Positions 1 through 8,657 of a stretch of 27,831 bases of DNA are shown here, piece by piece (position 1 is the stretch's first letter; every line of letters starts with the position of its first letter). Below the pieces are notes generated by a model. That model saw nothing but the letters and a program-made list of their open reading frames with translations. It was not told the DNA's origin and ran no database searches. Origin of the DNA: Bacillota bacterium (GTDB taxonomy: Bacteria > Bacillota > Bacilli > Alicyclobacillales > SLC66); assembly GCA_021846145.1 (NCBI GenBank), contig JAJZCJ010000008.1, positions 1 to 27,831 on the forward strand, written 5' to 3'. Position numbers and translations under genes: made by a program.

Positions 1-1292
1 ATAGGAAAATCTTTAGGGGCAACTTGTAAAGACTGACGAATGATTGCCTCATCTGTCGCTAAGTTCACCATCCACATTCTAACCTCCTGCAAAAGTGATT
101 CGCGAGTATTTACAATAGCGTGACGTGCCACTTGATTGAATAGATGTTCAAGAGCTGCGCCAATAAGTGGTCCTCGCATGGAAAATGAAGTAGTCAAATC
201 ATTGCCGCGAATCGCCAAATCCTTCAAATTTCTTATCGTACATGCTTGTTTCCATATTTGCGCTCGCTGCAATTCATTGTCCAATTGAAGTTCGGGATTT
301 TGTACTGCACAAAGATGTACGGCTCTTTTTAAGAAATCTTCCCCATAAAGAGAAAGCACTTTCCCCCATGCCAACGTCATCGGATGATAGGAATCAGCTT
401 GCCAGTTGCTAGCAGCATGTAACAGTGCTAACACTTCGTTAATGATCTTTGTGCTATACCGGAGAGTTTGTAAAAGCACGATTGGATTACTGGCATATGT
501 AGAGCTCTGAAAAATTTCCCAGTTAATCAAAGCTAAGCGATCAGGCAATCCGTGCACATGTGTTATTTTGTTGCATAATGCAGAGAAGTGAAATTCCTTC
601 CACCCCGTCCAAGCTTGTACAATCAGATCAGGCACGATGCCACAAAATGGTTCTGTGAGCAAACTTAAAAATTTATTCCACTCGCCCTGTCTTCTTTCAG
701 CAGCGATTTTTTCCAAAACAACTGACGATTCCTTGAGTGCTTTCATGGTTGAATCTGCGATTCTAAATTGAAGCGTCGTTGCAAAGCGAAAAGCACGGGC
801 GACGCGAAGCCCATCCTCTTGAAAGCGCCGCATAGGCTCCCCTACTGCCTTAATTCGCCTTGCCAAGAGATCATCATACCCATTAAATGGATCGTGGAGA
901 GCACCTCGCAAATCCATTGCCATGGCGTTAATGGTGAAGTCCCTTCGTGACAAATCACCTTCTAGTGTGGTGTCAAAATTAACATAACGAGGATGTCTGC
1001 CATCGTCATATGGTCCGTCTAAACGGTACGTAGTGACTTCAAACCAAATGCCCTCTTCAAAAACACTAATGGTTCCATGTGCAATGCCAGTGGGTATGAT
1101 TTTTTTGAATAACTGCTCAATTTGTTGAGGAGTAGCCGAAGTAGTGATGTCTATATCAGTCACCTGACGCCCCAACAACACGTCTCTAACAGCTCCCCCA
1201 ACAATGTAGGCTTCATATCCATTGCTTTCTATCGTCTGTAACACTTTTTTTGCTACTTGAAACTGCTGTTCCATAGGAAATATAGTCATCAT
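1..1292 (-). CDS. cca: CCA tRNA nucleotidyltransferase (3' end cut off by window edge)
   Basis: Adds or repairs the 3'-terminal CCA of tRNAs in the cytoplasm, using CTP and ATP. The frame is open from the start codon to position 1, so about 430 codons are visible and the C-terminus is missing. The class II nucleotidyltransferase head is clear: GGAVRD at residues 32-37, the metal-binding pair D46/D48 in TDIDIT, and further on the RRDFTINAMA block and the DGLRVARAFRFA segment. I chose the ATG at 1292 because it overlaps the bshA stop as ATGATGA, typical of translational coupling; an in-frame ATG at 1274 is the alternative, and neither has a strong ribosome binding site. It is the last visible gene of the dapB-mgsA-bshA-cca operon, the same order as in B. 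subtilis. Family assignment is secure; only the start is uncertain. Confidence 0.93.
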   Translation of the reverse strand, partial: MMTIFPMEQQFQVAKKVLQTIESNGYEAYIVGGAVRDVLLGRQVTDIDITTSATPQQIEQLFKKIIPTGIAHGTISVFEEGIWFEVTTYRLDGPYDDGRHPRYVNFDTTLEGDLSRRDFTINAMAMDLRGALHDPFNGYDDLLARRIKAVGEPMRRFQEDGLRVARAFRFATTLQFRIADSTMKALKESSVVLEKIAAERRQGEWNKFLSLLTEPFCGIVPDLIVQAWTGWKEFHFSALCNKITHVHGLPDRLALINWEIFQSSTYASNPIVLLQTLRYSTKIINEVLALLHAASNWQADSYHPMTLAWGKVLSLYGEDFLKRAVHLCAVQNPELQLDNELQRAQIWKQACTIRNLKDLAIRGNDLTTSFSMRGPLIGAALEHLFNQVARHAIVNTRESLLQEVRMWMVNLATDEAIIRQSLQVAPKDFP

Positions 1293-2401
1293 AATAAAGC
1301 TTCATAAAGGGCTTCGTATTTTTTTACCTGTTCATCTAAGGTAAAAAGCTTCGCCCTTTTGCGTGCAGCATGTGAAAAACGCTGCCATAACTCTTCATTT
1401 TGTAGCAAACGTAGTGCATTTTCTGACATCTCACCCACTTGCCCTACTGTAGACAAATATCCTGATTTTCCGTGTTCAACCACTTCTGGAATACCGCCAA
1501 TTGTCGAGCCAATGACGGGTACGCCACAAGCCATCGCCTCTAATGCAACAAGACCAAAGCTTTCCTTTTCTGAAGGTAATAAAAACAAATCTGCCAAGGA
1601 ATAAAGCGGTGCCACTTCATCTTGTTTGCCTAAAAAAAGTACATCTTTATCCATATCATGACGGTGTGTCATCGTTCGCGCAAGCTCCAAATCAGGCCCT
1701 TCACCAACTAAGAGCAGCTTAGATGGTACAGATTTTCTCACTTTTGCGAAGATAGACAGCACATCAGGCACTCTTTTTACGCTGCGAAAATTAGAGACAT
1801 GCATCAAGATTTTTTCATTGTTGGGTGCAATTTTTTGTTTCCATGTAGGCTTATTAATGCGTCGAAACTCGTGCAAATCAACAAAGTTGTAAATTTTTCG
1901 AATCGGGCATTTCGTGTGAAAAAGTTCATTAGTTTGTTGAATCAGACTATCTGAAACGGCAGTTACCGCATCACTTTTTTCAATACCAAGGCGAATGACA
2001 TCGCGAAATAAAGGATCTTGTGCAAGCACGGTGACATCAGTGCCATGCAGCGTAGTCACCACACGCACCTGATGTTTCCCTACCATTTCTTTTGCTAAAA
2101 AGGCGCATACCGCATAGGGAATCGCATAATGAACATGCAGTATCTCCAAATTGTAGTTGCGCACCACATCGGCCATTTTTGCAGCTAAAGCCAAATCATA
2201 CGGGTTTTGACGCAAGACGGGATACGACGTCGTCTCTACTTCGTGTATGTAAATATTGTCCATAAAAAGCCCTAAACGAAAAGGGATGCCTGAAACGATA
2301 AAATGAATCTCATGTCCCTTTTTAGCCAGTGCTTTGCCTAGCTCCGTTGCGATCGCTCCCGAACCGCCGAGCGTAGGATAACAGCTGATACCTATACGCA
2401 T
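1289..2401 (-). CDS. bshA: N-acetyl-alpha-D-glucosaminyl L-malate synthase (bacillithiol biosynthesis)
   Basis: GT4 glycosyltransferase that joins GlcNAc from UDP-GlcNAc to L-malate, the first step of bacillithiol synthesis. The 370-residue length is normal for BshA. The N-terminal glycine-rich GGSGAIATELG loop, the HVHYAIP and TLHGTDVT segments, the NFRSVKR motif, and the C-terminal donor-site block with EKESFGLVALEAMACGVPV followed by GGIPEVVEHG all match the family. The ATG is preceded by an AAGG-type ribosome binding site and lies 13 bases after mgsA; the stop overlaps the start of cca. In Bacillus, bshB1 (the deacetylase for the next step) normally sits between mgsA and bshA; here it is absent, so deacetylation must be encoded elsewhere. 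A generic GT4 enzyme would be the alternative, but the neighbours and motifs favour BshA. Confidence 0.92.
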   Translation of the reverse strand: MRIGISCYPTLGGSGAIATELGKALAKKGHEIHFIVSGIPFRLGLFMDNIYIHEVETTSYPVLRQNPYDLALAAKMADVVRNYNLEILHVHYAIPYAVCAFLAKEMVGKHQVRVVTTLHGTDVTVLAQDPLFRDVIRLGIEKSDAVTAVSDSLIQQTNELFHTKCPIRKIYNFVDLHEFRRINKPTWKQKIAPNNEKILMHVSNFRSVKRVPDVLSIFAKVRKSVPSKLLLVGEGPDLELARTMTHRHDMDKDVLFLGKQDEVAPLYSLADLFLLPSEKESFGLVALEAMACGVPVIGSTIGGIPEVVEHGKSGYLSTVGQVGEMSENALRLLQNEELWQRFSHAARKRAKLFTLDEQVKKYEALYEALL

Positions 2402-2414
2402 AAGTAATCTACCT

Positions 2415-2804
2415 TCACTGTCGCCAGTTCAGGTCTCCTCTCCACAATCCTTGGATAAGCATCTCAGCCGTTGCCAGATTCGTGGCCACTGGTACCTGAT
2501 GCACGTCGCAGAGCCTAAGCAAGGCGATAATGTCTGGCTCATGTGGTTGTGCCATTAATGGGTCCCGCAAAAAAATAAGTAAATCTAAGCGATTTTCTGC
2601 TATTAATGCACCAATTTGTTGATCGCCGCCAAGCGGGCCGCTTTGAAAGCGATGAATGGTAAGACCTGTCACTTCAGCAATTCTTTTTCCTGTGGTACCT
2701 GTGGCATATAAATCATGTGGCATAAAAAGTGATTCATAGGCGATGGCAAAGTTAACAATTTCGTCTTTTTTCGCATCATGTGCAACCAGTGCAATGTGCA
2801 TCAT
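2415..2804 (-). CDS. mgsA: Methylglyoxal synthase
   Basis: Converts dihydroxyacetone phosphate to methylglyoxal and phosphate, a bypass of lower glycolysis used when phosphate is limiting or sugar phosphates accumulate. At 129 residues it is slightly shorter than B. subtilis MgsA. Conserved parts visible: the N-terminal ALVAHD with H9, the phosphate-binding [18 protein letters not shown] with the catalytic-type D61, and [14 protein letters not shown] containing D81, H88 and D91. Three start codons lie in a row (TTG 2807, ATG 2804, ATG 2801); I took ATG 2804 because AGGGAG is six bases upstream, whereas the TTG would be only three bases away. It follows dapB by about a dozen bases, so the two are co-transcribed. 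Confidence 0.94.
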   Translation of the reverse strand: MMHIALVAHDAKKDEIVNFAIAYESLFMPHDLYATGTTGKRIAEVTGLTIHRFQSGPLGGDQQIGALIAENRLDLLIFLRDPLMAQPHEPDIIALLRLCDVHQVPVATNLATAEMLIQGLWRGDLNWRQ

Positions 2805-2817
2805 CAATCTCTCCCTT

Positions 2818-3585
2818 TTAGAAAAGAAAGTGCTCTAATCCGTCCACTAGTCCTTGTACATTTACTACACTACGAATACCAAGGAGAACGCCCGGCATAA
2901 AACTTTCTCTAGACATCGTATCATGACGGATCGTCAAACGCTCACCTTGGCCGCCAAAAATCACTTCTTGATGAGCGATAAATCCAGGTAGTCTCACGCT
3001 GTGAATTGGTATGCCATTGACCAATTCAGCCTTGACTGATTGGTTGAGTGGTGCTCTGTTAGGCTTGTCCTGAAGCGCCAGAGCCAGTTTCTCAGCCGTT
3101 TTTCGTGCAGTACCAGAAGGTGCGTCTTTTTTCCCAGTATGATGATATTCAATAATCTCCACATCATTTATAAAGGGAACAATCATCTCCGCTGCTTTCA
3201 TCATTAACAGAGCCCCAATTGCGAAATTAGGTGCATACAGGCCACCGATTTGTGCATTGTGCAGACGATAGTCATAATCCATTAATTCTTCTGTTTGAAA
3301 TCCGGTAGTACCGATTACGGGACGAACACCTAGTTCAATACAGGTGAGGATGTTGTCTCTCGCTGCATCAGCATGAGTAAAATCGACTAATACATCCGGA
3401 GACGTTTCGATGATGCATTCTTTGACATTTGTATAATAAGGCAACTCTATCTGTTGGGCCGAGTGATTCAGTTTGTGTACAATTCCGGCTACTAATTTAA
3501 GGTCTGCCGAACCTAAGATGCTTCGGCAGGCTTCGCTGCCCATTTTACCATAAGCACCAGCAACCGCCACATTGATTTTCTTCAC
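2818..3585 (-). CDS. dapB: 4-hydroxy-tetrahydrodipicolinate reductase
   Basis: NAD(P)H-dependent reductase of the diaminopimelate/lysine pathway, supplying the cell wall cross-linker and, in spore formers, precursors of dipicolinate. The 255-residue protein starts with a Rossmann GAYGKMG loop (residues 10-16), has GTTGF at 92-96, and the catalytic/substrate block [15 protein letters not shown] at about 146-160 with H148, H149 and K153. The GTG start has an AGGGA ribosome binding site a few bases upstream. It is the first gene of the operon and lies behind a good SigmaA-like promoter at 3621-3649; ylbJ is transcribed divergently from the other side. Confidence 0.95.
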   Translation of the reverse strand: MKKINVAVAGAYGKMGSEACRSILGSADLKLVAGIVHKLNHSAQQIELPYYTNVKECIIETSPDVLVDFTHADAARDNILTCIELGVRPVIGTTGFQTEELMDYDYRLHNAQIGGLYAPNFAIGALLMMKAAEMIVPFINDVEIIEYHHTGKKDAPSGTARKTAEKLALALQDKPNRAPLNQSVKAELVNGIPIHSVRLPGFIAHQEVIFGGQGERLTIRHDTMSRESFMPGVLLGIRSVVNVQGLVDGLEHFLF

Positions 3586-3620
3586 TTACATCCCTACTTT
3601 CCAGTATCAATTATTCCCTA

Positions 3621-3649
3621 ATCATAATAACTTCATAACCTCAGGACAA
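3621..3649 (-). promoter_or_regulatory. SigmaA-like promoter of the dapB operon
   Basis: On the minus strand TTGTCC (3649-3644) and TATGAT (3626-3621) are separated by exactly 17 bases, about 36 bases before the dapB GTG. Four of six -35 bases and five of six -10 bases match the SigmaA consensus. No other promoter of similar quality was seen in the divergent gap. Confidence 0.55.
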
Positions 3650-3661
3650 CCATCATAAAGT
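3633..3661 (+). promoter_or_regulatory. Possible SigmaE-type promoter of ylbJ
   Basis: TCATAAC and CATAAAGT are separated by 14 bases and resemble the mother-cell SigmaE -35 and -10 elements. A start about 7 bases downstream would give a short leader ending at the ylbJ ribosome binding site. ylbJ belongs to the SigmaE regulon in B. subtilis, which supports the reading, but the match is partial and the elements overlap the dapB promoter on the other strand. Confidence 0.33.
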
Positions 3662-3694
3662 AGAAGGAAACAGGAGATTTTGGAGGGGAACGTT

Positions 3695-4963
3695 TTGCGC
3701 ATTAGGCGAACACCAATGATGACATTACTCATGGCTCTATTTGTAGGCCTGTTTACCATTGCCCTCGTATGGTTTCCAAAGCCAGGGTTTGACGCAGGGC
3801 TGAGCGGATTAAAAATATTCCTCGACGTTGTATTTCCGTCCTTACTGCCCTTTTTTATTTTGTCCGATTTGATGTTAGGGCTTGGACTAGTACGCGCGTT
3901 AGGGGTGTTTCTAGAACCATTAATGCGTCCCTTGTTCAATGTACCAGGCGTTGGCGCGTTTGCTCTATCGATGGGACTAGCTGCAGGTTATCCAATGGAT
4001 GCCGTAATTACTGCTAGATTACGTGAAAATGGAGATTGCACCCGCATTGAAGGTGAACGTCTGCTGGCCTTCACTAACACGGCTGATCCGCTCTTTATGT
4101 TCGGCGCTGTGGCAGTGGGCATGTTCAAATCTCCAGAACTAGGCATGTTATTTGCGCTTGCTCATTACCTGTCTGCTTTCATTGTCGGTGTCAGTTTTCG
4201 CTTTTATGGGCGGCACCAAGAAATCAAACGCCCTCGTAAGATGGGATTAACAATCAAGCATGATATGAGTATATGGAAAAGAGCGTATTTAGAAATGATG
4301 AAATCGCGTGCCGAAGATGGCAGACCATTCGGTCGCTTACTCGGCGATGCCGTCAGTGAATCGGTACGCACGTTGCTGATGATTGGTGGCTTTATCATGT
4401 TTTTCTCGGTTTTCTTACGGGTGCTATCAGAAGTCGGATTTGTTGGCTTAATTACCCCGTTATTGGCAGTGGTGTTTCAATTATTGCACCTCAACTCGCA
4501 CCTGATATTACCGATGATCAATGGCATATTTGAAATTGATATTGGTTCAGCCAGCACAGCACAAGCTGCCGCCCCATTAATTCAAAAAGTTAGCATGGTC
4601 AGTGCTATTATCGCATGGAGTGGACTCTCAGTACATGCCCAAGTAGCAAGTGTACTGACGAAAACTGACATCCGCATGCGTCCTTACTTTCTCGCCCGAT
4701 TTTACCACGCAATCGTGGCAGGTGGAATTACCTTTCTGCTTTTTAATACAAGTTTCCTTAACGTTGCGGCCGGTTTCTTTCCGCATTCTGTGTATGCACT
4801 GGCCCCTTTGCAAACTGCACCGATAAGTTTACTGCAAACTTCATACATCGCTATTGCTACGGGGGTTTTAGTTTTAACGATTGCCCTCATTGTGTCTTTT
4901 ATCATTTACGTGTTGACTCGTTTAAAAATGGTCTTTTGGTTTATTAATGGAGGCTCACGCTGA
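3695..4963 (+). CDS. ylbJ: Sporulation integral membrane protein YlbJ
   Basis: A 422-residue polytopic membrane protein of the YlbJ family, required for normal spore formation in B. subtilis; its transported substrate, if any, is not established. Recognition rests on the N-terminal block with VVFPSLLPFFILSDLMLGLG, the following EPLMRP segment, AAGYPMDA, and TNTADPLFMFGAVAVGMF; these resemble nucleoside-recognition (gate) domains. About eight to ten hydrophobic helices are visible. I moved the start to TTG 3695: the sequence GGAGGGG at 3682-3688 is an ideal ribosome binding site six bases before it, whereas the upstream TTG at 3680 would place that site inside the gene. It is divergent from dapB, with a possible SigmaE promoter, and convergent with uppP with only 27 bases between stops and no clear terminator. 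Confidence 0.88.
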   Translation: MRIRRTPMMTLLMALFVGLFTIALVWFPKPGFDAGLSGLKIFLDVVFPSLLPFFILSDLMLGLGLVRALGVFLEPLMRPLFNVPGVGAFALSMGLAAGYPMDAVITARLRENGDCTRIEGERLLAFTNTADPLFMFGAVAVGMFKSPELGMLFALAHYLSAFIVGVSFRFYGRHQEIKRPRKMGLTIKHDMSIWKRAYLEMMKSRAEDGRPFGRLLGDAVSESVRTLLMIGGFIMFFSVFLRVLSEVGFVGLITPLLAVVFQLLHLNSHLILPMINGIFEIDIGSASTAQAAAPLIQKVSMVSAIIAWSGLSVHAQVASVLTKTDIRMRPYFLARFYHAIVAGGITFLLFNTSFLNVAAGFFPHSVYALAPLQTAPISLLQTSYIAIATGVLVLTIALIVSFIIYVLTRLKMVFWFINGGSR

Positions 4964-4990
4964 TACCCTATCATTATAATCTATCGCTTG

Positions 4991-5770
4991 CTATATGACA
5001 TGAAATATCCATTGATTTAATAACAGCAGGATTCCTAGACCAACGGTGTAATAACCAAATGGTCTAATGCTGTGGCGACTCACCCATTGCAGCAAAAAAC
5101 GAATAGCGAGGTACCCAAAAATTGCGCTAGTGGTCATTGCTAATAAGAGTGACGGGTACACATGTTGAGGAACCGCACTCAAGTCTTTTAATGCGAACAG
5201 TGAGGCACCTAAAATGGCTGGGATTGATAAAAGAAAAGAGAATCGAACTGCTTGTTGACGTTCCACACCTAGTCCAATGGCAGCGGCCATCGTCAATCCA
5301 GAACGAGATAATGCTGGCAAAATAGCAGCTCCTTGTGCACACCCAATTAATAGTGCTTGTTTGATGCCAAGTGGACGCATGGTGATTTTTTGGTTTTTGT
5401 AGCGATTTTCTGATAATAGCAGCAAAATCCCAGTCATCATAAATTCTGCCCCTAGGGTTTGTCCCGTTTGAAATGCGCTTTCAATCATCGACTGAAACAA
5501 AATTGCAATGATGACGGTAGGAATGGTACCGGCTAATAGCAATATCCACATGGGATTGCGAGGATGATGGAGCATATCGAGAAGATCAGTACGAAATGCG
5601 ATTAATAGTGCCGCCAACGTGCCAATGTGCAAGCTGATGTCTAGTAACATTGGAGGGGTGTTAGTCTGCCAAAATTTTAATAATAATAGTAAATGCCCTG
5701 AACTACTAATTGGCAAAAATTCACTGATACCTTGTAGTGCTCCTAAAAAAACTGCTTGTCCACTGTGCAT
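4991..5770 (-). CDS. uppP: Undecaprenyl-diphosphate phosphatase (UppP/BacA family)
   Basis: Integral membrane phosphatase that recycles undecaprenyl pyrophosphate to the lipid carrier used for peptidoglycan and teichoic acid precursors; overproduction of the family gives bacitracin resistance. The 259-residue protein carries both family signatures: QGISEFLPISSSGH at residues 13-26 with the catalytic-type E17, and PALSRSG at 152-158 with the active-site arginine. About seven or eight membrane helices are visible. The open frame extends further upstream, but the ATG at 5770 has GGGAGG seven bases before it and gives the usual N-terminus. It is divergent from the YkvI-like gene (about 108 bases between starts) and convergent with ylbJ. 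Confidence 0.93.
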   Translation of the reverse strand: MHSGQAVFLGALQGISEFLPISSSGHLLLLLKFWQTNTPPMLLDISLHIGTLAALLIAFRTDLLDMLHHPRNPMWILLLAGTIPTVIIAILFQSMIESAFQTGQTLGAEFMMTGILLLLSENRYKNQKITMRPLGIKQALLIGCAQGAAILPALSRSGLTMAAAIGLGVERQQAVRFSFLLSIPAILGASLFALKDLSAVPQHVYPSLLLAMTTSAIFGYLAIRFLLQWVSRHSIRPFGYYTVGLGILLLLNQWIFHVI

Positions 5771-5878
5771 TCCCTTCCCTCCCTCTGTATCAATTCTATG
5801 GCCAACCTTTCTAAAATAGTACAAGCAAGCATAGTTGAATCGTCCCATTAATAGAAATATAGAGGTGAGGTGAATCGA

Positions 5879-6934
5879 GTGAAAAAGGGATTTTGGACTG
5901 CAGTATTTCAAATCACCGTCACTTATATTGGAACGGTGGTAGGGGCGGGATTTGCTTCCGGACAAGAAATTTGGCAATTTTTCTCTAAAAATGGAACTTC
6001 AGCGATTTGGGGTATCATGCTCACAACGATCCTGTTTTTTGTGTTTGGTGTTTATGCGCTTCATTTAGGGCCACGATACCATGTGAATTCATTTTCCGAC
6101 CTGACTAGAATCCTGCTTGGCAGTAAAGGTGGCATGCTTGTTAACGTATTGCTGTTAATTGCTATATTTGGATTGAATATAGCAATGATAGCAGGAGGTG
6201 GTGCACTTATTCAACAAATTGTGGGGTTGCCGCTATACATAAGTACACTTATTTGTGTATGGGCGACACTATTACTTTTGTATTTTGGAATTCGCGGAAT
6301 TATTGTAGCAAATTCGTTCATTGTGCCATTTATGATATTATGGGTTTTGTTTTCCGCTATTTACCATTTGAACACGATGCCTTCTTTACAATGGGTTACA
6401 TTTCGCCCCACATTCTCAGGTAATATAGCAATTTGGCAATCTCTACTTGCCTTTTCCTACCTAGGGTTTAATGTAGGGCTGTCGTTACCAGTGCTGGTTC
6501 CGCTTGGCTCACTACATGTAGAGAGAAAGGTGCGCTTGTTTGGTAGTCTCTTTGGTTCAATTGGACTAGGATTCCTCATGCTGCTCATACATCTATTGTT
6601 GGTAAATCAAAGTGACATTCATCTTCAAGAAATTCCGTTAGCCTTTATTGCAAAAACAATGCCCATTTTTTTTCAAGGAGGGGTATTGATCGCTATTGGT
6701 GCCGAAATCTACTCCACATTAATTGCTAATGCATTTGGACTTGCAAGCGAAATTGCGGCACTAACCAACCGGTCATTTTTCACTTGGTTAATTATCTCAC
6801 TATTCGCTGCCTACGGATTTGCACAAATTGGGTTTTCTCGTATCGTTGGTTGGTTCTATCCTGGGTTTGGGGTCTTTGGTTTTTTTATTTTGATCATGAT
6901 TATGGTTCAGGAAAAACAAACATTGAATGTATAA
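5879..6934 (+). CDS. YkvI-like multi-spanning membrane protein (putative carrier, APC superfamily type)
   Basis: A 351-residue, very hydrophobic protein with roughly ten membrane helices. The first helix carries YIGTVVGAGFASGQEI, the typical start of the YkvI group of putative transporters within the LeuT/APC-like fold; a second feature is the central FGIRGIIVANSFIVP segment. No substrate can be named from sequence. I chose GTG 5879 because AGGTGAGG ends eight bases before it; the in-frame GTG at 5870 lies inside that ribosome binding site. The yitT-like gene follows after 36 bases on the same strand, so the two probably share a transcript. Function unknown; family confidence is moderate to high. 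Confidence 0.75.
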   Translation: MKKGFWTAVFQITVTYIGTVVGAGFASGQEIWQFFSKNGTSAIWGIMLTTILFFVFGVYALHLGPRYHVNSFSDLTRILLGSKGGMLVNVLLLIAIFGLNIAMIAGGGALIQQIVGLPLYISTLICVWATLLLLYFGIRGIIVANSFIVPFMILWVLFSAIYHLNTMPSLQWVTFRPTFSGNIAIWQSLLAFSYLGFNVGLSLPVLVPLGSLHVERKVRLFGSLFGSIGLGFLMLLIHLLLVNQSDIHLQEIPLAFIAKTMPIFFQGGVLIAIGAEIYSTLIANAFGLASEIAALTNRSFFTWLIISLFAAYGFAQIGFSRIVGWFYPGFGVFGFFILIMIMVQEKQTLNV

Positions 6935-6970
6935 TGATTTTTAGAGAAGGGATCAAGGAGTGAAGAAGCA

Positions 6971-7795
6971 ATGAAGTTTTGGTTTAATGTATTATTAATT
7001 ATCATCGGCAGTTTCGTATATTCTGTAGGACTAAATGCATTTATTGTCGGAAACCACTTGGCAGAAGGAGGATTTGTTGGCCTATCTATTTTGGTTCTAT
7101 ATAAACTGCATATTCCTTTAGGAGTGTCTTACTTTATATTAAATATTCCCGTATTGTTTTTAGGTTGGAAATTTTTTGGACGCCGGTTTATTGCTAAAAC
7201 TCTCCTAGGTGTCATTTTGGTATCTGTTTTTACTTTATTGACTCAACATTTTACCCAACCGACACATGATCGACTGCTTGCGGCGCTCTATGGCGGTGTC
7301 ATCTGTGGATTAGGGCTAGGCATTATTTTTCGTACTGGCGGGACAACAGGCGGATCTGATATATTAGCCCGTATTGCCAATCACATCTATGGATACAGTA
7401 TGGGGCGATTGCTTTTTGCTATTGATTTAGTGGTCATTACACTTGTAGCTATCGTAATTGGCAAAGAGACGGCGATGTATTCGCTAGTCGCGTTATTTGT
7501 TGCAAGCCGTGTCGTAGACTTTGTCATTGAAGGGGTTTCATCATCCAAAGCTGCATTTATCATCAGTGACAAATGGGAAACGATTGCGGAGATGATTCAC
7601 AAAGAATTAGGCCGAGGTACCACTTTGTTATCTGGACAAGGTGGCTTTACGGGTGATGAAAAGCAAGTAATATATTGCGTAGTCAATCGCAATGAGATTA
7701 TCCATTTACAACAAGTGGTGCATGCCGAAGATGATAAGGCGTTCGTCGTATTGAATGAGGTGCACGATGTGCTTGGGGAAGGTTTTACTCGTTGA
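6971..7795 (+). CDS. YitT family membrane protein with C-terminal DUF2179 domain
   Basis: A 274-residue protein with five or six membrane helices (about residues 5-185), including the family block GLGLGIIFRTGGTTGGSDIL, followed by a soluble C-terminal DUF2179-type domain of about 80 residues (from SKAAFIISDKWETI to the end). Family members have no settled function. B. subtilis has a paralogue (ypjC) at the equivalent place between qcrC and dapB, so the position is consistent with an ancestral gene order. The ATG has AAGGAG ten bases upstream. It faces qcrC across a strong bidirectional terminator and probably forms an operon with the YkvI-like gene. Confidence 0.85.
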   Translation: MKFWFNVLLIIIGSFVYSVGLNAFIVGNHLAEGGFVGLSILVLYKLHIPLGVSYFILNIPVLFLGWKFFGRRFIAKTLLGVILVSVFTLLTQHFTQPTHDRLLAALYGGVICGLGLGIIFRTGGTTGGSDILARIANHIYGYSMGRLLFAIDLVVITLVAIVIGKETAMYSLVALFVASRVVDFVIEGVSSSKAAFIISDKWETIAEMIHKELGRGTTLLSGQGGFTGDEKQVIYCVVNRNEIIHLQQVVHAEDDKAFVVLNEVHDVLGEGFTR

Positions 7796-7803
7796 TTAGT
7801 TAA

Positions 7804-7839
7804 CAAAAAGCCGCTTGCTTGGAAGCAAACGGCTTTTTG
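7804..7839. terminator. Bidirectional intrinsic terminator between yitT-like gene and qcrC
   Basis: A hairpin with arms CAAAAAGCCG and CGGCTTTTTG plus an inner TTGCTT/AAGCAA stem closed by GG, with one C/A mismatch between the two stem parts. Flanking A and T runs give a U tract in either direction. It lies just after the yitT-like stop and directly abuts the qcrC stop, so it can end both transcripts. Confidence 0.85.
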
Positions 7840-8610
7840 TTATTTTTGTTTTTGTTGTGACAGCCAATCCGCAATTTGTTGAAGCTGACTAGTGTTGGTG
7901 AGCCCTCCGCCAGGTGGCATGTTGGGCGAGAATCCTTTTGTAATAACAGGTAATAATTGTGCTGAGCTTGCTACGTTGCCAATGCCTCTTAGCTCAGGAC
8001 CTACAACGCCTTCAAGATTTTGTCCATGACAACCTGCACACGTGTTTTCAAACAATTGATATCCTGGCAAAGATGTGGCCATGAGCGCCTTGCTAGTTGG
8101 ATGTTGCACTGTAAATGGCAATCCACTTGAGCTACCAGCAGGAGCCATTTCCGCTTGATGCTGTGCCCAAGCTTCAGCAGTTAACCAAGACATCATAATG
8201 ATGACTAATACCATAGAACCTGTAGCTAGTGGCCGTTTAAATGGACGACGGGATTTATTCCAATCAATCCACGGCAAGAAAACCAGCATCAGTGTAACGA
8301 TCAGTGGAATATAAAGTGCCCCAAAAAGAATGGCTGATCCAGGAAAGTATTTGAGTGCCTGATACAAAAATAAGAAGTACCAGTCCGGAACAGGAATGTA
8401 ACTGGAGTCATTCGGGTTAGCCTTGTCTCCAAGTCCTACATGGTTAAGCAGAACCCAGATCAAAAAGCCAACAATAAACATGGCACCAATGACCCATTCT
8501 TTTAATAAAAAATTGGGGAAAAACGGTTCTCGTCCGTCGTACAATTCCCGATAAACTCGTCTGTGACGTGGAGCATCAGGAATTTTCTCCCTAGGATCTT
8601 CAGATGACAA
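7840..8610 (-). CDS. qcrC: Menaquinol:cytochrome c reductase, fused subunit IV/cytochrome c subunit
   Basis: Subunit of the Bacillus-type b6c/bc complex, which passes electrons from menaquinol to cytochrome c in the membrane. The 256-residue protein has three membrane helices (about 38-57, 93-113, 131-148) corresponding to subunit IV, with the PDWYFLFLYQALKYFPG block, followed by an extracytoplasmic cytochrome c domain with the heme motif C191-A-G-C194-H195 and the likely axial M231 in PNMPPGG. This subunit IV-cytochrome c fusion is characteristic of Bacillus QcrC. The TTG start is supported by AGGAGG eight bases upstream. It follows qcrB by 47 bases and shares its transcript, ending at the terminator at 7804-7839. 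Confidence 0.95.
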   Translation of the reverse strand: MSSEDPREKIPDAPRHRRVYRELYDGREPFFPNFLLKEWVIGAMFIVGFLIWVLLNHVGLGDKANPNDSSYIPVPDWYFLFLYQALKYFPGSAILFGALYIPLIVTLMLVFLPWIDWNKSRRPFKRPLATGSMVLVIIMMSWLTAEAWAQHQAEMAPAGSSSGLPFTVQHPTSKALMATSLPGYQLFENTCAGCHGQNLEGVVGPELRGIGNVASSAQLLPVITKGFSPNMPPGGGLTNTSQLQQIADWLSQQKQK

Positions 8611-8657
8611 AGCCTATACCTCCTCGCTTGTTGGTCATAATAAGGAACCTGCCGTGA

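Noticed and set aside
5835..5863. TTGAAT and TATAGA 17 bases apart as promoter of the YkvI-like gene
   Set aside because: The transcript would begin within or after the ribosome binding site at 5863-5870, so it could not serve this gene.
5771..5977. N-terminal extension of uppP by 69 codons
   Set aside because: It crosses the start region of the divergent gene, is not family-like, and ATG 5770 has a strong ribosome binding site.
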